Of a DNA stretch of 64,000 nucleotides, positions 41,936-54,682 are shown piece by piece. The position numbers were made by a program, and so were the translations under genes. The stretch spans positions 133-64,132 of the forward strand of contig NZ_QHJG01000024.1 in NCBI RefSeq assembly GCF_003184185.1, in the 5' to 3' direction. A model generated the notes under the pieces. That model had not been told where the DNA came from and made no database searches. It saw only the letters and a list, made by a program, of their open reading frames with translations. The first letter of the stretch is position 1; every line of letters starts with the position of its first letter. Origin of the DNA: Legionella qingyii. Lineage in GTDB: Bacteria; Pseudomonadota; Gammaproteobacteria; Legionellales; Legionellaceae.

Positions 41936-44900
41936 GATTATGAAGTAGTGGTGAACGAGTAGTGGGTTCTCTAACGAGTTTTCGAGTTCATTAAGTAGTG
42001 ACCCGTAATGAACGGTAACGCCACGGTCTGAGTTGACGCGAAAACGTATTAGTAACGACATACTTTTGACGTGGCTCGTTACTGGTTGTACTCGCGAATT
42101 GTCCCTGAATTAGCTTCGATTTTAGGGAACCGAGGGCCGTACGTTCGCGTTGAGGTCTGTAGCTCGTTTAAATCACGCGCGACATCCCTGTAGCATCTCT
42201 CTCAAACGTCAGTAAAAGTGCGGCGGTAATATTAGTAGTACGCGATGAAGCGGAAGCTAGTGCTCGTATAGAGGTCAGCGGTTCAAGCGTCGTCTTCTGA
42301 GTTTTTCGAGAGGTTTATGTTGTTGTAGTTCAGCGCGGCATCTTAGTAGGTATGGGTCTTAATGGTTGAAGAATGGTGCGAACCAGTGTTAGAATGCTTA
42401 AGGATGATAAACGCGTGTATAATACCGAAAAAACACGTATCTTCCTAAATCGACTGACTAACTTTGCTATTTTAGTGGTTTGAGTGCTGCTATAACTAGA
42501 CGACCTACAGGCCAATCTATTTTTGGATTATGAAGGGCGAGGGGAAGGTCCGCAACTCGGAGTCTGGTACCAAACGTACCATGTATAAATAGTAGTAACG
42601 AGAGCAGAAGGTTATTACTTTTGTTTAGTTTGACCGGTGACCTAACTAAAACTACGAGGAAAAGGCGGTGAAAATTGCGAAAAAGGTTTCTTCGTCAGTT
42701 ATACCGCGCAAGGTGTAAGGTTAGTAGTTTTCGTGGTGAAAATTACCAACGAAGGTTATGTGCAGCTAACTGAAATGCGTCTAGCTCTGCAACCGTTTTT
42801 GATTTATTCAGTCATATATAAGGAAACCGTGAGGCGAGAAGCCATTACGTTAGTTAACGCCTAAGAGGGTGCGGAAAATAGCGTGGTTCTGGTATTTATT
42901 ACCATCGTAGTAGCCGCCATCATTTTACTATGTACCTCACTAACTAACTTCCTCCGTCGTGGAAGTTAAAGTATACGCGTGTAAGTAGTTATTTCCACTG
43001 ATGAAATAGACATAATAGGTATAGACTACTGTAATGACGACGGTATTTACGGCGGCCCATTACACGGAAATTGGTTCGTCAAACTATTCGCTGGTTCCGT
43101 ATTCGACGGCTTACGCTAAATAATTTTGGTATCGGCCGTTTAAAAAGGTAATTTAGCTTTTATACTCAACGTTGAAAAAGTAGTTGCGGAGCCCGTCAAC
43201 GAGGGAGTCATTTTTAAAGAGCAACAAAACGGTAAAGAAGACCGAAAAAGAAAGGGTACCGCGCTGCATTATTTAGTCGTCGGGGATTTCATATCAAACG
43301 GTTATGGACTCGTTAAACGTAGTGGACGAGAACCATGTTCTATTGCGGTATTCAACCAAAATTTTATCCAAGGTTTAGTCCTACACCTATCAGTTGACGT
43401 CGTGCGGGTACGAATGCTAGTTATTTTAGTAGGTGGTAAGGTCTAACATTTCCAGGACCAGACTTATTTCGGTGGTTTCGCTATTACAGAAGTTTCGTTA
43501 GACCAACATTCGCTGGTTAATTGAGGAAGTATGGCGCCCTAAGGTCGACTTTGTGGCGACAACAGAATGTGCGAAAATTATTTAGTTTTCAACGAAGTAG
43601 TAGACACCCATAAACTGACTATAGTTGACCACCATCGGGAAGGCGTCGGTAAAAGAATAAATGACACCGATTACGGGTTAGTTATTAGCAATCCCACGCG
43701 TCAGGGTTCTTCAGTTTAAACTGGTTTGGACGACGGAGTTGCAGTAGAAATAGTTTAACCGATTGTTAAACTAACCTCGGGAGAAGTGTTATTTATCGTC
43801 ATTTTAGACATTCGACACTACCACGTTAGTGATGGGGAGGTCGTACAAAAGGACGTAATGCCCATTAAGGGAGCTCGAAATTCCGATTTAGTTAGTCAAG
43901 AAACTGAAGAAGAAGGAGCCATATTGCTGCAAACTCGAGAAGAAGGACAAGATTTCGGAACGAATTACACTAAGGTTAAAGTTTTCCTTAATTAAATCGA
44001 TCAAACAGATGTTTAGGTATTCCTACAGGATTCTGTGCTGGGTGTAGTGCATGGTGGCGAAAACGTCGGTACCACGGTTTCCATTATTAAACACTTTGTG
44101 AAACAGAGGGCATAAAGAGGCGGTGTATTAGTTACTGAGCTAGCGCTGGGAGGTATGTTTTTAGCTATAGTTTCAGTCCGTACCTATGGGCAAGACCTAA
44201 GTTTTTTGCAAGCTTTTCATTAAGTATGAGATTCCCTAGGTTTAGTCATTAAAAATCGCGTATCCGTTGGTCACTAGGCCGAGGGCTAGGAGCAGGTCCA
44301 GGTTGTCCGTGCGGTAATAAAAACCGGGTAACTTATTTTAGTCGGTGCTATTCCTTCATTGGTCGTTTGGGGTACAATAATTATTGCAAATTGAGCTAAA
44401 CGTTCGCAAATAGTATACGAAGAGCTCTACGGACGTCGAGAAGTCCACTAAACAAAAATTTATAAACGTCATTTGCGAGAAGGTTTGGGTGAACACTATT
44501 TACTCTATTTATGAGGAGTTGTCATCTAGGTAGGCCATATCCCTTTAATCCATCTATTAATAATGGGTTCAAGTCAAAATGACACGTCGCGAATGACTAA
44601 AGTTGTCATAAAAGATAACGTCTCCCATTTAGTCTTTTATTTCGCTGGTAAAGTAGTCGACTCGCATTCATGACAACACGTGATATGAAAACGCAAGAAG
44701 ACCCTAGACGATTACTTATCGGAAGTACTTACGTTTGTGCTCGAAGTACACGAAGTTTTAGAAGAACTAGTTCTTTTGCATGTAGTAACCATCGCTGATT
44801 GCCATTAAAGTTGAGTAGGCGATTACTTTAATTAAAAAGTAATATTGCCCTAAGTAGCCCAGCAGGACATGCAACTTAAAGGTTTATTTTTGCTAACCCT

Positions 44901-45382
44901 TTGTCACTAACGGTTATATTACGAGCCGAAAACCGGTTTCGTAGTAGTAACCGATTATTTCGGACAGGTTATAGTGGTTTTGCAGGTGGACTATTTCGTT
45001 ATTCGGGGCGACTTATAAGAACTTAGGTGAATAAAACATGAGATCCAACGGGAACTATGACGGGAAGGACCATGCGAAATCTTTGTTCTGTCCAATTTAA
45101 AAATATGGGAAGGCTTAATTCCGTATCTTCTTGATATCTTCTTTGAGCGAGACCGACAAGTCCCAGTACTGTGCCATTTAGTGAAGGTTATTATCCGAAT
45201 TAAGGGCGTAGTTGACGTGAAAATATTACGAAGTGACGACGTTTGTTTAACGTTACTAGTCAATAGCGTTGCCGTGTGTAAGGAGCTCTTCCGTTTCGGA
45301 AGTAATTACCGAATTGGGCTTGGTTTGGTAGTTGGTTTCTTTTAAGTCACACTTGTGCATTTACCTGTTTTGCAACAACGTA
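41936..45382 (-). CDS. dnaE: DNA polymerase III alpha subunit
   Basis: 1148 residues. N-terminal PHP domain FVHLRVHTEFSLVDGLVRV, VAITDHCNLFAAV and IKPIIGSDLP. C-terminus SNDYAKAQLSLAP, then LSNLLGDEQVVMKY. Length is normal. ATG in TTCCTTATG has a weak ribosome binding site; the PHP motif starts at residue 5, so an upstream start is unlikely. Interior inferred from the frame, not translated in full. Confidence 0.95.
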
Positions 45383-45501
45383 TTCCTTTAATTGAGTAAT
45401 TCGAATTAACTACTTGAAATTGGATTTAGTTCTCAAAACGTATGGACGTAGTAGTGCTATTTGTTCTCGGATATTGTAACCTATGGGCCGATGAAAAATA
45501 T

Positions 45502-46848
45502 AGTTTATACACTAACTACACCCAGTTTTCGTAGGGACTGGCGTAGACGCTTATTCAATTAACGATTTTGATTGTTTTTGTATTTTTGTTTGCGGCGGTC
45601 GTATCCGGTGGTTTAGTGCCCTAACGCACGATTGAGTTTTGCACGTGACAATTAGTACAAAGGGGTTGATTACCAGTACCCTCTTTGCGGATGGGGATGT
45701 ATTCTTTCATTACGGAGTCGGTACTGATCTTTTGATTTTAGGTTTTGGTCCCATTAATGGTGTTATACGTAGTGTAAACCATTATTTACAAACGCTTATT
45801 ACCATTTGGTTAATCTGGGATTCCGTGCACGGCGAACGTGTATTAGGTGAAGTGCGTTGAAGTTTCAGAGACGTGCGTTTTCGGCTGTATTCGATCAGGT
45901 TGAGCAGTGGGGATTTTACTTTGTTTCGCGATTGTTTGCACGTAGACGCGAGACTCGGTTTCAGCATTTGACGAGCCCCACTAACCGCTATATGTGAACG
46001 TTTCTATTTTGACTCCGCCATTAATTATTTTGCGGCCCATAGCTTGAATTTCATCACATTCGTATGACCTAGTCTAGTAGACGTTTTGGTGGTTTTATGG
46101 GGCGTTGTTGGGGGTTTTTATTTCGGTTTCCGTTGTATTTATTCCACCAATTTTCTGGTTACTGGTTTGGGCACGCCTATGAAAATTAACATTTCATTTT
46201 TTATAGAACGGGTTAAACAGGACATGGGTTATGTACTTTATGAGAGCTTTCGAGTATAGGTTCGTGTTGTTTTTTACATTCCTGTCGTTGTCATTAATAC
46301 CATGAATTCGAACATCGTGAATTTCGTTTTACTCCAAAATTAGCGGACGATTTTGCTTATTTTTAGTCGCGGTAAGGTTATTTTTCACGACAATTATATG
46401 ACGTAAAGTTACGTCAAGGTTAACATGAGAAATATTGGAATAAAAAAAGACGAAGCCAAAAATGGGTAACGCGTCCTATTTAATTACTACCTATTCAAAC
46501 AAATTGTTGTGGTAAGTGATTCCACCTAAGTGACTATTTGACGCAATTCCGATTACCCCGGCTTATCCAAAAAAGCCTTTAGACTAGCTAACCTCGGTTT
46601 TAGGCCAGGTTGTGTCATCAACGGCCAAGACTAAGTAATGCATGTCTCCATTGTACTTAGCTTAGGTTTTGGGGTTATTATTATTTTTTATTATTCTATT
46701 ACGGACGTGATTGTCGATACCCAAATACGTTTTAATACCTTTTCCTTGCAGAATATACGACGAATGCGTTCGAACTATTTTATTGGTTATACGAATTCCG
46801 GTTATTCCACTCTTTCGTAAATAGTCAGGTATCTTTGAGTTTTCAGTA
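45502..46848 (-). CDS. peptide ABC transporter permease (OppC-like)
   Basis: 448 residues, longer than the usual 300 owing to an insert of about 130 residues between TM1 and TM2 (TTVLDRILAPIDQI, FISESTLVN...). Permease core: LGTGQIGQDIFYFTIKSIRT, LTTLFMLPLALFLGVVAGYF, then the EAA-like REVDYVQAARALGSNWFTII and LVLDFSFLVMAEALLSYVG. Third gene of a substrate-binding protein / permease / permease set. No ATPase genes follow. Confidence 0.9.
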
Positions 46849-46965
46849 AAAAAGAAGAGTTGATTAGAGTAGTTAAAGCATTGGACCCACGTTGTGTCAC
46901 TTTACGCCCTAAATACCTAAACTTATTTAACGAGTTAGGCTTGAGGCGGGGATGGGTCTGTAAAA

Positions 46966-47943
46966 AATTCTATTGGAGTGAGCCCCTAGCCGGTGGTACA
47001 TTCTCTATAGTCAATTATGGTTCGGTTGTTACATTTCTTAACTTGGGTTCTTGTGGTATCGGGAGTGTTATCGTTTTAGAACAACAACTTAGCGTAGTTA
47101 GCATATTGATGGGTTCGGACCGTGGGGTTTCTTCCTGAGGTCCTAATTTGACGGGTATTTATTACTTCCTTACTCGTGATGCTACGGCCAATTATAACCT
47201 TCGTAACGTAAAAAGTTATGTACAAATTTGTAGTGAAAAACGAGTCTATCGGGGAATCGAGACCGGCAAAATTGTATCAGAAACACGTAAAGGAGGTTTT
47301 TGTTGCACGCTATGGTTGCTGGTGGCCGAGGATTTGGCGATTCTTGACGTTGCCATTAACCGTTTTATTGTTTGAAGTTACGAAGTTTTGGTGGCAGCAT
47401 GGGACTTTACCCGTGTTCTGCGTTATTAAAGGGTTTTTCTATAACCGGTGGTTATTATATTTTATTTGACCTATAGCTGTAATTTTATTATGTGTCGTGG
47501 TGCGGTCAATTTAGTTCCATTCAAGGAGATTTTTTTCGGTACCGGTATCGGTGTTATTATAATCGTTGTTATAGGTCATTATTTTGACCCTTACGTTAAC
47601 TTTCTGACCCGGTGTAAGATATCCATTATAGGAGTGACTATAGAGCAGGTCTTAGTCTCTGTGGTTTCAGTTTTCATTTCTCAAAGTAACTAAAAACTTT
47701 TTTGTTACAGCGAACATAAAACACCTAGGGACAAAAAACAAGTAATATTTTATTCCCATTTAATATTGGTACACGACAAAAGGTTAGTAGCTAGTGAACG
47801 ACGAGCTGTACAAAGACGGGATTTACGTAGGCGCGTTACAGTAGTCCACATAAGTGGTATTTTTTATTTTATTTCCATTACTCTAATTAAGGTTCTTCTT
47901 ATCCTTAGCTTATTCGGTTAGCTGCCTTATTTATAAACTAGTA
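46966..47943 (-). CDS. peptide ABC transporter permease (OppB/DppB-like)
   Basis: 325 residues. MIKYLFRRLAYSIPILLGIN is the typical OppB N-terminus. EAA loop DYVKTARAKGLSEQKVMFKH, then VLKNAMLPILTGIV and SLILESFFGVPGLGSY. ATG overlaps the stop of the binding-protein gene (ATGA), so the two are coupled. Confidence 0.93.
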
Positions 47944-50108
47944 CTATATTCGAAGGAAAGACGACCAAAAGAGAGAAAGAACATTATACGTTGATGGTTT
48001 CCTTCTTGATCCTAATCTAATTCGTGTTTGTTGTATGGGTTACCGGTTTTATGTCCAACCAAGGTCTAATTAGAGTTAAATAACGCAAGGCCGTGTAACT
48101 GTCGTTATATAAAATTTCAACGTCTTTCGTATCATAACCCAAATTGCACACTTTGGGTCAGGACCCTATTTTGTTCGAGAAGTCCTACATAGGGGGTTTA
48201 GGTACCACGTAGTGAAGCTTGTTAGACTTCGTAGAGTAGTTATTAGACGACAGAAACAAGTAGTAAAAAGGATAAAAAGTAATTTAATTTCTCCGCTAGT
48301 TTAAGTCCTAAAACTATTAAACGTCGTAAAAGTGGTGATTTGAAGTGGAACGGTAACCGTGGTATGTTAACTTTATTTTTCAAAAGTCCTAGACCTATTA
48401 GACGGTGGGTGGGGGTTGATTTCTAAACACATAGCGGTCACGCGTAAAAAAGGACTTTTGCTAATATATTCCAACGTGCATGTAAGTTTAGTTACGGATA
48501 GACCCGTTTAACAAATGCGTAGGTTAGTTTATTACTAAACAGGACTCCCCGTGGACTACAGCAGTGTAGTATTACATTTTAATTTACTAAAGGTCATCGG
48601 CCTAGTTGAGGTAGTCCTATCGGTCGAAGTTGGTATTCAAAAAACCGCAGCGAATACCCCGCAGCAAGATGGAGAGGTAAGAAGGTAAGTATTTGTATTC
48701 CTAATTAAGGTAGAAATGGCAGGAATATCGGTTTTTAAGGCCCTCCTTAGCCAGGAACTCGTCGTTATGGAGCCGGTAACACTTTTTAACGATATAAAAG
48801 TAGTATCAAATGGCGCTAACTTTAACGAGAAGAATTGAACGCGCGTGCGAGTGACCTAGGTGGATGATGAAACAGATCGTATAATTTCGGGTATATCATA
48901 CATCATCCAACATTAAGAAGGCACTCTATGTATACAAAAAAAACGTAGAGCCCACTATCAAGTCGTAAAGGTATAGCTAAGCATACCTATCGGACTAGTT
49001 TTGACAGGCGTGGGTGATGGCTTAATAGTATCATTGGAACGTTCTTAAATAAGGTAGCTCCTTATCTAAGAAAAAGTTCTCATTTTTGACGAAAAAGTTA
49101 ATTTCCATTTGCAAACGGACGTAATAGGTTTATAGGATTAAAGGATAGAAGTAGTCTTGGATATGAACCTATTATGAGAAGCGCTTTTAAACCTAAAAAA
49201 ACATTATGGTACGAAGCTAACCCTAACAAAAATTAATTGTATTTTCCTGGTCATGGATGGCCTTTGGTTGAATTTCATTACAATAACAGGTTGTACGGGC
49301 CAACTCTTATTTTTTTTAGTCGAAGGGTACCTTGACCACTTTTTTTTGAGTATCGGTTGGTTTTATCTTTAACCCACATAAGAGGGAAATTACACTAGAG
49401 TTTGCTTATTAGTAGATAAAAAAATTCTGGAAAATCTCCTATAAATGCGTCTAGTTACATAAATAATAGAAATCCATTACAGACAGGTATAAGTCGTTTT
49501 GGATGTTATATCAGTAAGTAATTTGGTATTTATCCCCTTGAATTAACTCCTAACCGGTTCGCGAAATAAACCATTTATATTAGTAGTTGTTAGTTAAGAG
49601 CACACGGTCATACGAATTTTAGACTATTAACTAATTATGGAAGCAGTAGATTTATAAGTCCTCAATGTACTACTATTTCCATGCGTGGAAATAACAGGAA
49701 TCGTTTGCGGCCTACTCCAACCATTATTTAAGGAAAAAATTATAAATGACATATTTGCGATTTTCGTCCACAAACGACTGACAAAAGTCTATTACCTAAA
49801 GGAACACGTAGTTCCATAGAATTGACCCCGTAAACACACCGATAATTACCTTAATTAACTATACCGGAAACATTTATTAGTATGACGTTGTTTCCAAGTA
49901 TATAAACTCGTTGTTTTTATCTGAGTAAACTACTTATTCTCTCGCGACCTAGGTCTCAAAATCCAACGAGTCTTTTACTACTTATTATTTATAAAAGAAA
50001 GCTAACGAGAACTCCTATACCTAATAAATTTTGGGTCCTGGTTCGTATTCGCTTCGATTTTAAAAAATTTTCGTCTTGTTAGTCTTGATAAGCGACATAT
50101 GCTAAGTT
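47940..50108 (-). CDS. family 5 extracellular peptide-binding protein with C-terminal anchor
   Basis: 722 residues. TTG start after AAGGATATTTTT; signal peptide NRIQRIVLIVLLLKNFSFAYA. SBP_bac_5 features: LDPALSYSSNESIF, YEPLLQYDYLQRP, TPAFSVYTVNIKKGI, RELIVDDYIYQIKRLANP and SWFPVGTGPFMLIKNNP. The C-terminus, VFWPLGMLFVLNLILVLPLV then VAYYKKERKP, is a membrane helix with basic tail, unusual for a binding protein. It would tether the protein beside the permeases. Confidence 0.9.
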
Positions 50109-50257
50109 TTTTTATAGGAATAGATTTCGGCGGAGTTCCTTGCTGGTTAATCATGGTTTTTTTAGAAGAGAATTATACTCTCTCACTTTACTCGCAGTAT
50201 TAGTTACGGGAGTAGGTTTTGGTTTACTGAAAAATTGGCGGTAATTCAATTTATTAA

Positions 50258-50284
50258 ACAGTAAGGGCGCGTCTGCCCTTAGAT
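50258..50284. repeat. REP-like palindrome between ligA and the transporter
   Basis: Right-to-left reading GATTCCCGTCTGCGCGGG then AATGAC, the third member of the ATTCCCGC family (see 12421-12503). It lies in the 285-base gap after ligA. Confidence 0.7.
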
Positions 50285-50393
50285 TGGAGTTGGGATAGGG
50301 AAGAGAAATAATCTTTTTCCGAAGTCGGATACGAAATAATTTTACTGTTATCGCCTTGGAAGAGGTACCCTTTTCTCTTTAAAGTCCGGGAAT

Positions 50394-52415
50394 GATTGAT
50401 GGGTTGTCAAGGTCTTTAACAGGAAGTAGGTTGTGTCGCTAGGGGTCTAGTAAACGAAATAGGTCAAACCTCGGTCGAAGTGAAGGTCGTTGGTGTATTA
50501 GACAAAAGCTACTCTGCGACGGTGAATGAAATCGCGGATTTCGATTGTTAAAACAAAACCGAAGAAGCGCGGGGTATGATGAGTTTCAGGGCCAATTGTG
50601 ATCTCAAAAAGGCTTATTTTCTACAAGAAATAATTGAAAGAAAAAGAGTTGGAAACCGGTTACTTAAGGTTCACGATTATTTAGGAGTTATTGAAACGTC
50701 AATACTAGAACCCGCTTTTTTACCTGGTGTAATTTTCGTGGATGTCCAGGGTATAGAACGTTTGGGTAGTCGAGAAGAAGACAACGAAATCTCTAGCTCA
50801 GTTATAGAGGTATTACGAGACGGTTGTAGGCACGTGAGCTGAGTGGTTAGAGTGCTTAAGGTTCGCGTATTTCTTTTGCTGATTTGCAACAAAAGAATGA
50901 AACAAGATTTCGCAGGTTATTCAAAAAACGACTGAAAAGAGGGTAGGCGCCTTCTAAACGGTTTCATCGTTGTAGTTCGGATATGTCTAGTCCGTTTACT
51001 GCCTGTTAAGGGAGTAGTTGGTTGACAAGTTATTCGTGTCTGGGATTAGGGAGATATATGTACCGGAATGCTCTTCGTTTCACGGTGTAGTAAGAAAAAT
51101 TAACCCGGAACGTTTTATTTGGTGGTTGTGTTGCTCGTTGACGAAGTGGAAGGAGTGCGTGATGAAGTCTAGGTGTTTGTCCTGTACAAAATCCATTTAC
51201 TTAGAGGGACCATACACGTCCTGCAGCAAGCTCTTGTTGTCTTTGATGAAGACCTTATTGTAGTGGTCGTGCAGCTTATTACTGTTATAGTGGCTATGCT
51301 TACAGGAAAGATTACTAAAGTAGGTATAATACGTTGCAGCGTAATGAATGTCATTGCGGCCGTTGTAATTGGCCACGGTTTGCACGGTGACCTCAATTTC
51401 GCGGGCAAGAAGGATGAACTTTTAGTTGTCGATTTTCAAGTCAGTAAAGAAGACATCGTCCTTTAAATACCCGTGTTCGTTTCGCTCCACGGGAACTCTA
51501 TTTTGGGTCAACAACAACGTTTCTTTATGACAGTTGGAATATTTGTTGAGGTAGTTAAAGCTTCCCTTCAACTCGTGCGAACCGATTTTATAGTACCATT
51601 ATAAGGTTTGTGGGAAATTACGGTTGGAGAAAAACCCATAGATTTCTCTGGGACTTTGGTTTAAGAAACTCATTAACGTTAACGAGGGTTACTCACAAAC
51701 CATTTGACATGGGAAGCGTTCGGGGATAGGGTATCGTCATTTATCGGTTTCCAGATGAACGGCAGTGACGTCCTAAATTAACGGCATTTGAGGGTCGACG
51801 CCGTAATGCTCCTAATCGTTTTTGAAAAAGGGGGCGAAGAAATCGAAAAAATAACATGAGCAGTTTTGGACGAAAACCGTATATGTGAAGCGGTGCCTAA
51901 AGCTATTCCGCACCACCTAAGCCATGAGAATTTTAGTTTCCTTGGCGTCGCTAACAAAATTATAACCGTCATTACAAAAGTGGACATCAGGGTAGGGGTG
52001 CACAACGTCGTCTTTGATTTCAAGGTAAAAGCATCCACTCTAATTGCCGATTAGGTAGATTGAATCCAAGTGTTCATTTTTGGTTAACGACCTAACCAAG
52101 TAGGTTGAAAAGCCATTGAGCAAATTATTTACGAACGTCGAGAAGAAGTCATTTATGCAAGCTATTTCTGTTGTACCCAACGGCTACTCAATGACCGTAT
52201 TTACGTAGATGTCCTCATGGAGGTTGAGCAACTCATCCACTTAGGCGGCAATTATTAAGTCCCATGAAGTGAAGATTTAGCACATTACGTGCTTTTGTAG
52301 ATAGCATAAGCCGTAGTCCTTGATTACCGAGTAGGTCCTGTATTATCACTATTAGTATGAAGGAATAAAATAGGAAGTCAAGTCGTTAAACAGGAAAATA
52401 GAGTAGTTATGAGTA
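50394..52415 (-). CDS. ligA: NAD-dependent DNA ligase
   Basis: 673 residues. N-terminus DEIKGQIAELKDKIRKYDYH, YYVLDEPLVPDAEYDRCFRA, DSPTQRVGG. Adenylation motif CEPKLDGLAVNLTYENG with catalytic Lys near 117. C-terminal BRCT end SKTDYVVAGSEAGSKLDKAN. Normal length. Divergent from the lipase gene. Interior checked only at these points. Confidence 0.95.
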
Positions 52416-52595
52416 AGTAAAGGTAGGTATTAAGTTTGGTTCTTCAGTAACAGAGGTTCTAAGACACAGAAGTGAGTCAATACGTAGTTAAATATTGGAA
52501 TGTCCATCAATCGTTACTAGGATTTTGTAATCAAATAGTAATTTTTTATACGATATCTATGTATAGCTAAGTTGACCTTGGCTCCGCACTATTTT

Positions 52596-53501
52596 TACCT
52601 AAAATTTGCATAGAATCAGCGTCATAAAAATGAACGTAGGCGATGTAATTGAATACGGGAAAGTGTCAGAGTACCTATACCGTTAAATCCATAACGAAAA
52701 CAAGTACCTTGTTTACTAGTGGCTCTTCTACGGCTCCCACTAATAACCTTTTGACTAAAGTAGGTTTTATAACGAGTTCGTGAAGGATTAGGACTTTTAA
52801 TGATACATCAGGTAACACTAATGTCGTTTATATACACCCTACTTCTACGCCGCCCAACATGACGTTTAGTCAATAATCTAAAATATTTAGTATTTTTTTA
52901 ACTGAGGGACTAAGAGATATGCGTAAGGTTACCGCCTTTACATTACGCGACCTAAGAGAGCTTGGGTTGGATACTGTTTGCTATGTACGTAAATTTTTCG
53001 TTTTAATTCTTTTAACAGCGTAATCGAGGAAGTTCACTTCCTTGGGGAGAGCGACTATACGAGGAATTGCCGCCGTAAAAACTTCGGTCGAACTCAACCA
53101 ATAATCCTATATGTCCTCTACGACATTTCGTTGTTGCACACCCACTGTACGTATAGATGTTGCTTCTCGAGAATAAACCGTGATTTTTAGCGGGGAGGAA
53201 TGGGTATGGAAAATTAAGTCACTATCCATGACTACAGTAGAGTAGTGGAAATAGAAGTCGGTCAATGACATTGCCAATAAATGAGTTGTCATCAAATTCC
53301 GAACGATTTTAGATAAACCTAAGAACACGCCTACCAAAAAATTTAACGTCAAGGGTTTGACGACGTCCTAGCCAAACCAAAATGCTATTTCTTTTTTGAC
53401 TACTAGTTTGTTGTGACTCAGTATTGGTTTCAGCAGTGAGTACGAAACCCGACCTATTTTATGACTAAAGACGTAATCTAAGTCTTCCTCGACGTGATAC
53501 T
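52596..53501 (+). CDS. exported lipase/esterase-like alpha/beta hydrolase
   Basis: 301 residues. Signal peptide RILVAVFLLASATLTYALS. FVHGTNDHRED forms the oxyanion strand and ILYTHSNGGNVMRWIL holds the nucleophile Ser (THSNGG) at about residue 110. Cys pairs (AGC, DSCADGFLNCSS) fit an exported enzyme. Stop overlaps the DUF4785 start (ATGA). Substrate unknown. Confidence 0.85.
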
Positions 53502-54679
53502 CTTGGTGAGAATGAAAAGACAGAAATAAAACAACGCGCGTTCAATTGCGCAAGTGAAATGGCGTTTTAGGTCAATTTAGAATACTAACACTTTAAACGC
53601 TATGAAATAGAGTACTGTTGGATGTCCTAGTGACCTCGTATCGTCGTTGAAGGAACTTATTTTCTTTTTCGTTGTAAGTTTTTTCAATGTCAATACTTGT
53701 TTCGCAATGACGACGGGTTAATGTTTTTCCACAATAGAATGGATAAGTTCGTGGTCTTCGACACTATGCGTAATAAGGAAACGTTTTTTTATTTAGGTAT
53801 GGACTTAATCTTGATTTTTCACGGAGACCATTAAAGTACTCAAATTTTCTCCGTAGAAGAGATATATCAGTTCTACTTCGGTATCTACTTAGCGACTCTT
53901 AGCCTAGTGTAGTCCGGTACGACGTTTAGTTTGGTCTTAATCCTCGACCATTAAAGTATTAGTTTTCGTTGTGTTGTCTAAGACGTTTACTTCGTCTATT
54001 AATAGATTAAATACAAAAACTTTTTATGAGAAACTAAATAAATGTTTAGCTCGGCAGACGTAACGTTATAGTTATACCTCTAGTTAAATTGCGTGAGTAA
54101 TGTAATTTCCTATTATATTGTAGGATAGGACGTCTACTATAGTTACGAAGGAATTATCCGGGACTATTGGTCTGTTAGGGAGAATTTAATTTTTTTCATT
54201 TCGCGTTGGTTAAGGTCCGGTCGCGGGAAAATAGGAGACTACTCTCACGAGGACCTCATTTAACCATATAGCTACAACTACATAACACGCTTGAATCACT
54301 GTTATCGGAGTATGTAGCGTGACCTGCGCGGCGAAAAAGGATACGTTAAGGTAGACGGTCAGATCAATCGTAGTTCTTTTAAAGTAGGCGAGGAAATTGA
54401 GATCGACGATGCCATCTCCAACGATGTCGTTCATCCATACGAAATGTTTCGCAAAATATGTTCTTTTTGAGTTTCCCTCTCTTATAAGGATAACTTTGTC
54501 GGGTCTCACGGGTTACCGAGCTTGGTCCTTTCGTTTATTAATTTAAATCAAAACTGTTAAGACGTGTAAATCGTCTCCTAGACGAGAGACAACCAATAAA
54601 CGTGGACTGACTAATACCCGTTAATTTTGGTCACATAGTTATACTAGTTGGCTAATTTGAGTCAGTTGAAAACCTGATT
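53498..54679 (+). CDS. exported DUF4785-like protein
   Basis: 393 residues, start after GAAGGAGCTGCACT. Signal peptide MRTTLTFLSLFCCAQVNAF. Then a Cys pair (YDCEICDTLSHDNLQDHWS). The rest is beta-rich with Ig-like strands (IYLQIEPSALQYQYGDQF, WYIDVDVLCELSDN, GKQIIKFSFDNS). Resembles the DUF4785 family of Legionella, whose role is unknown. Coupled to the lipase gene, so possibly a secreted partner or chaperone. Confidence 0.7.
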
Positions 54680-54682
54680 ACT

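Noticed and set aside
49981..50152. Short complement-reading frames (MNNKYFLSIALEDMDYL..., AEQSELFAVYDSK...)
   Set aside because: Antisense to the start of the peptide-binding protein, interrupted by stops and without ribosome binding sites.
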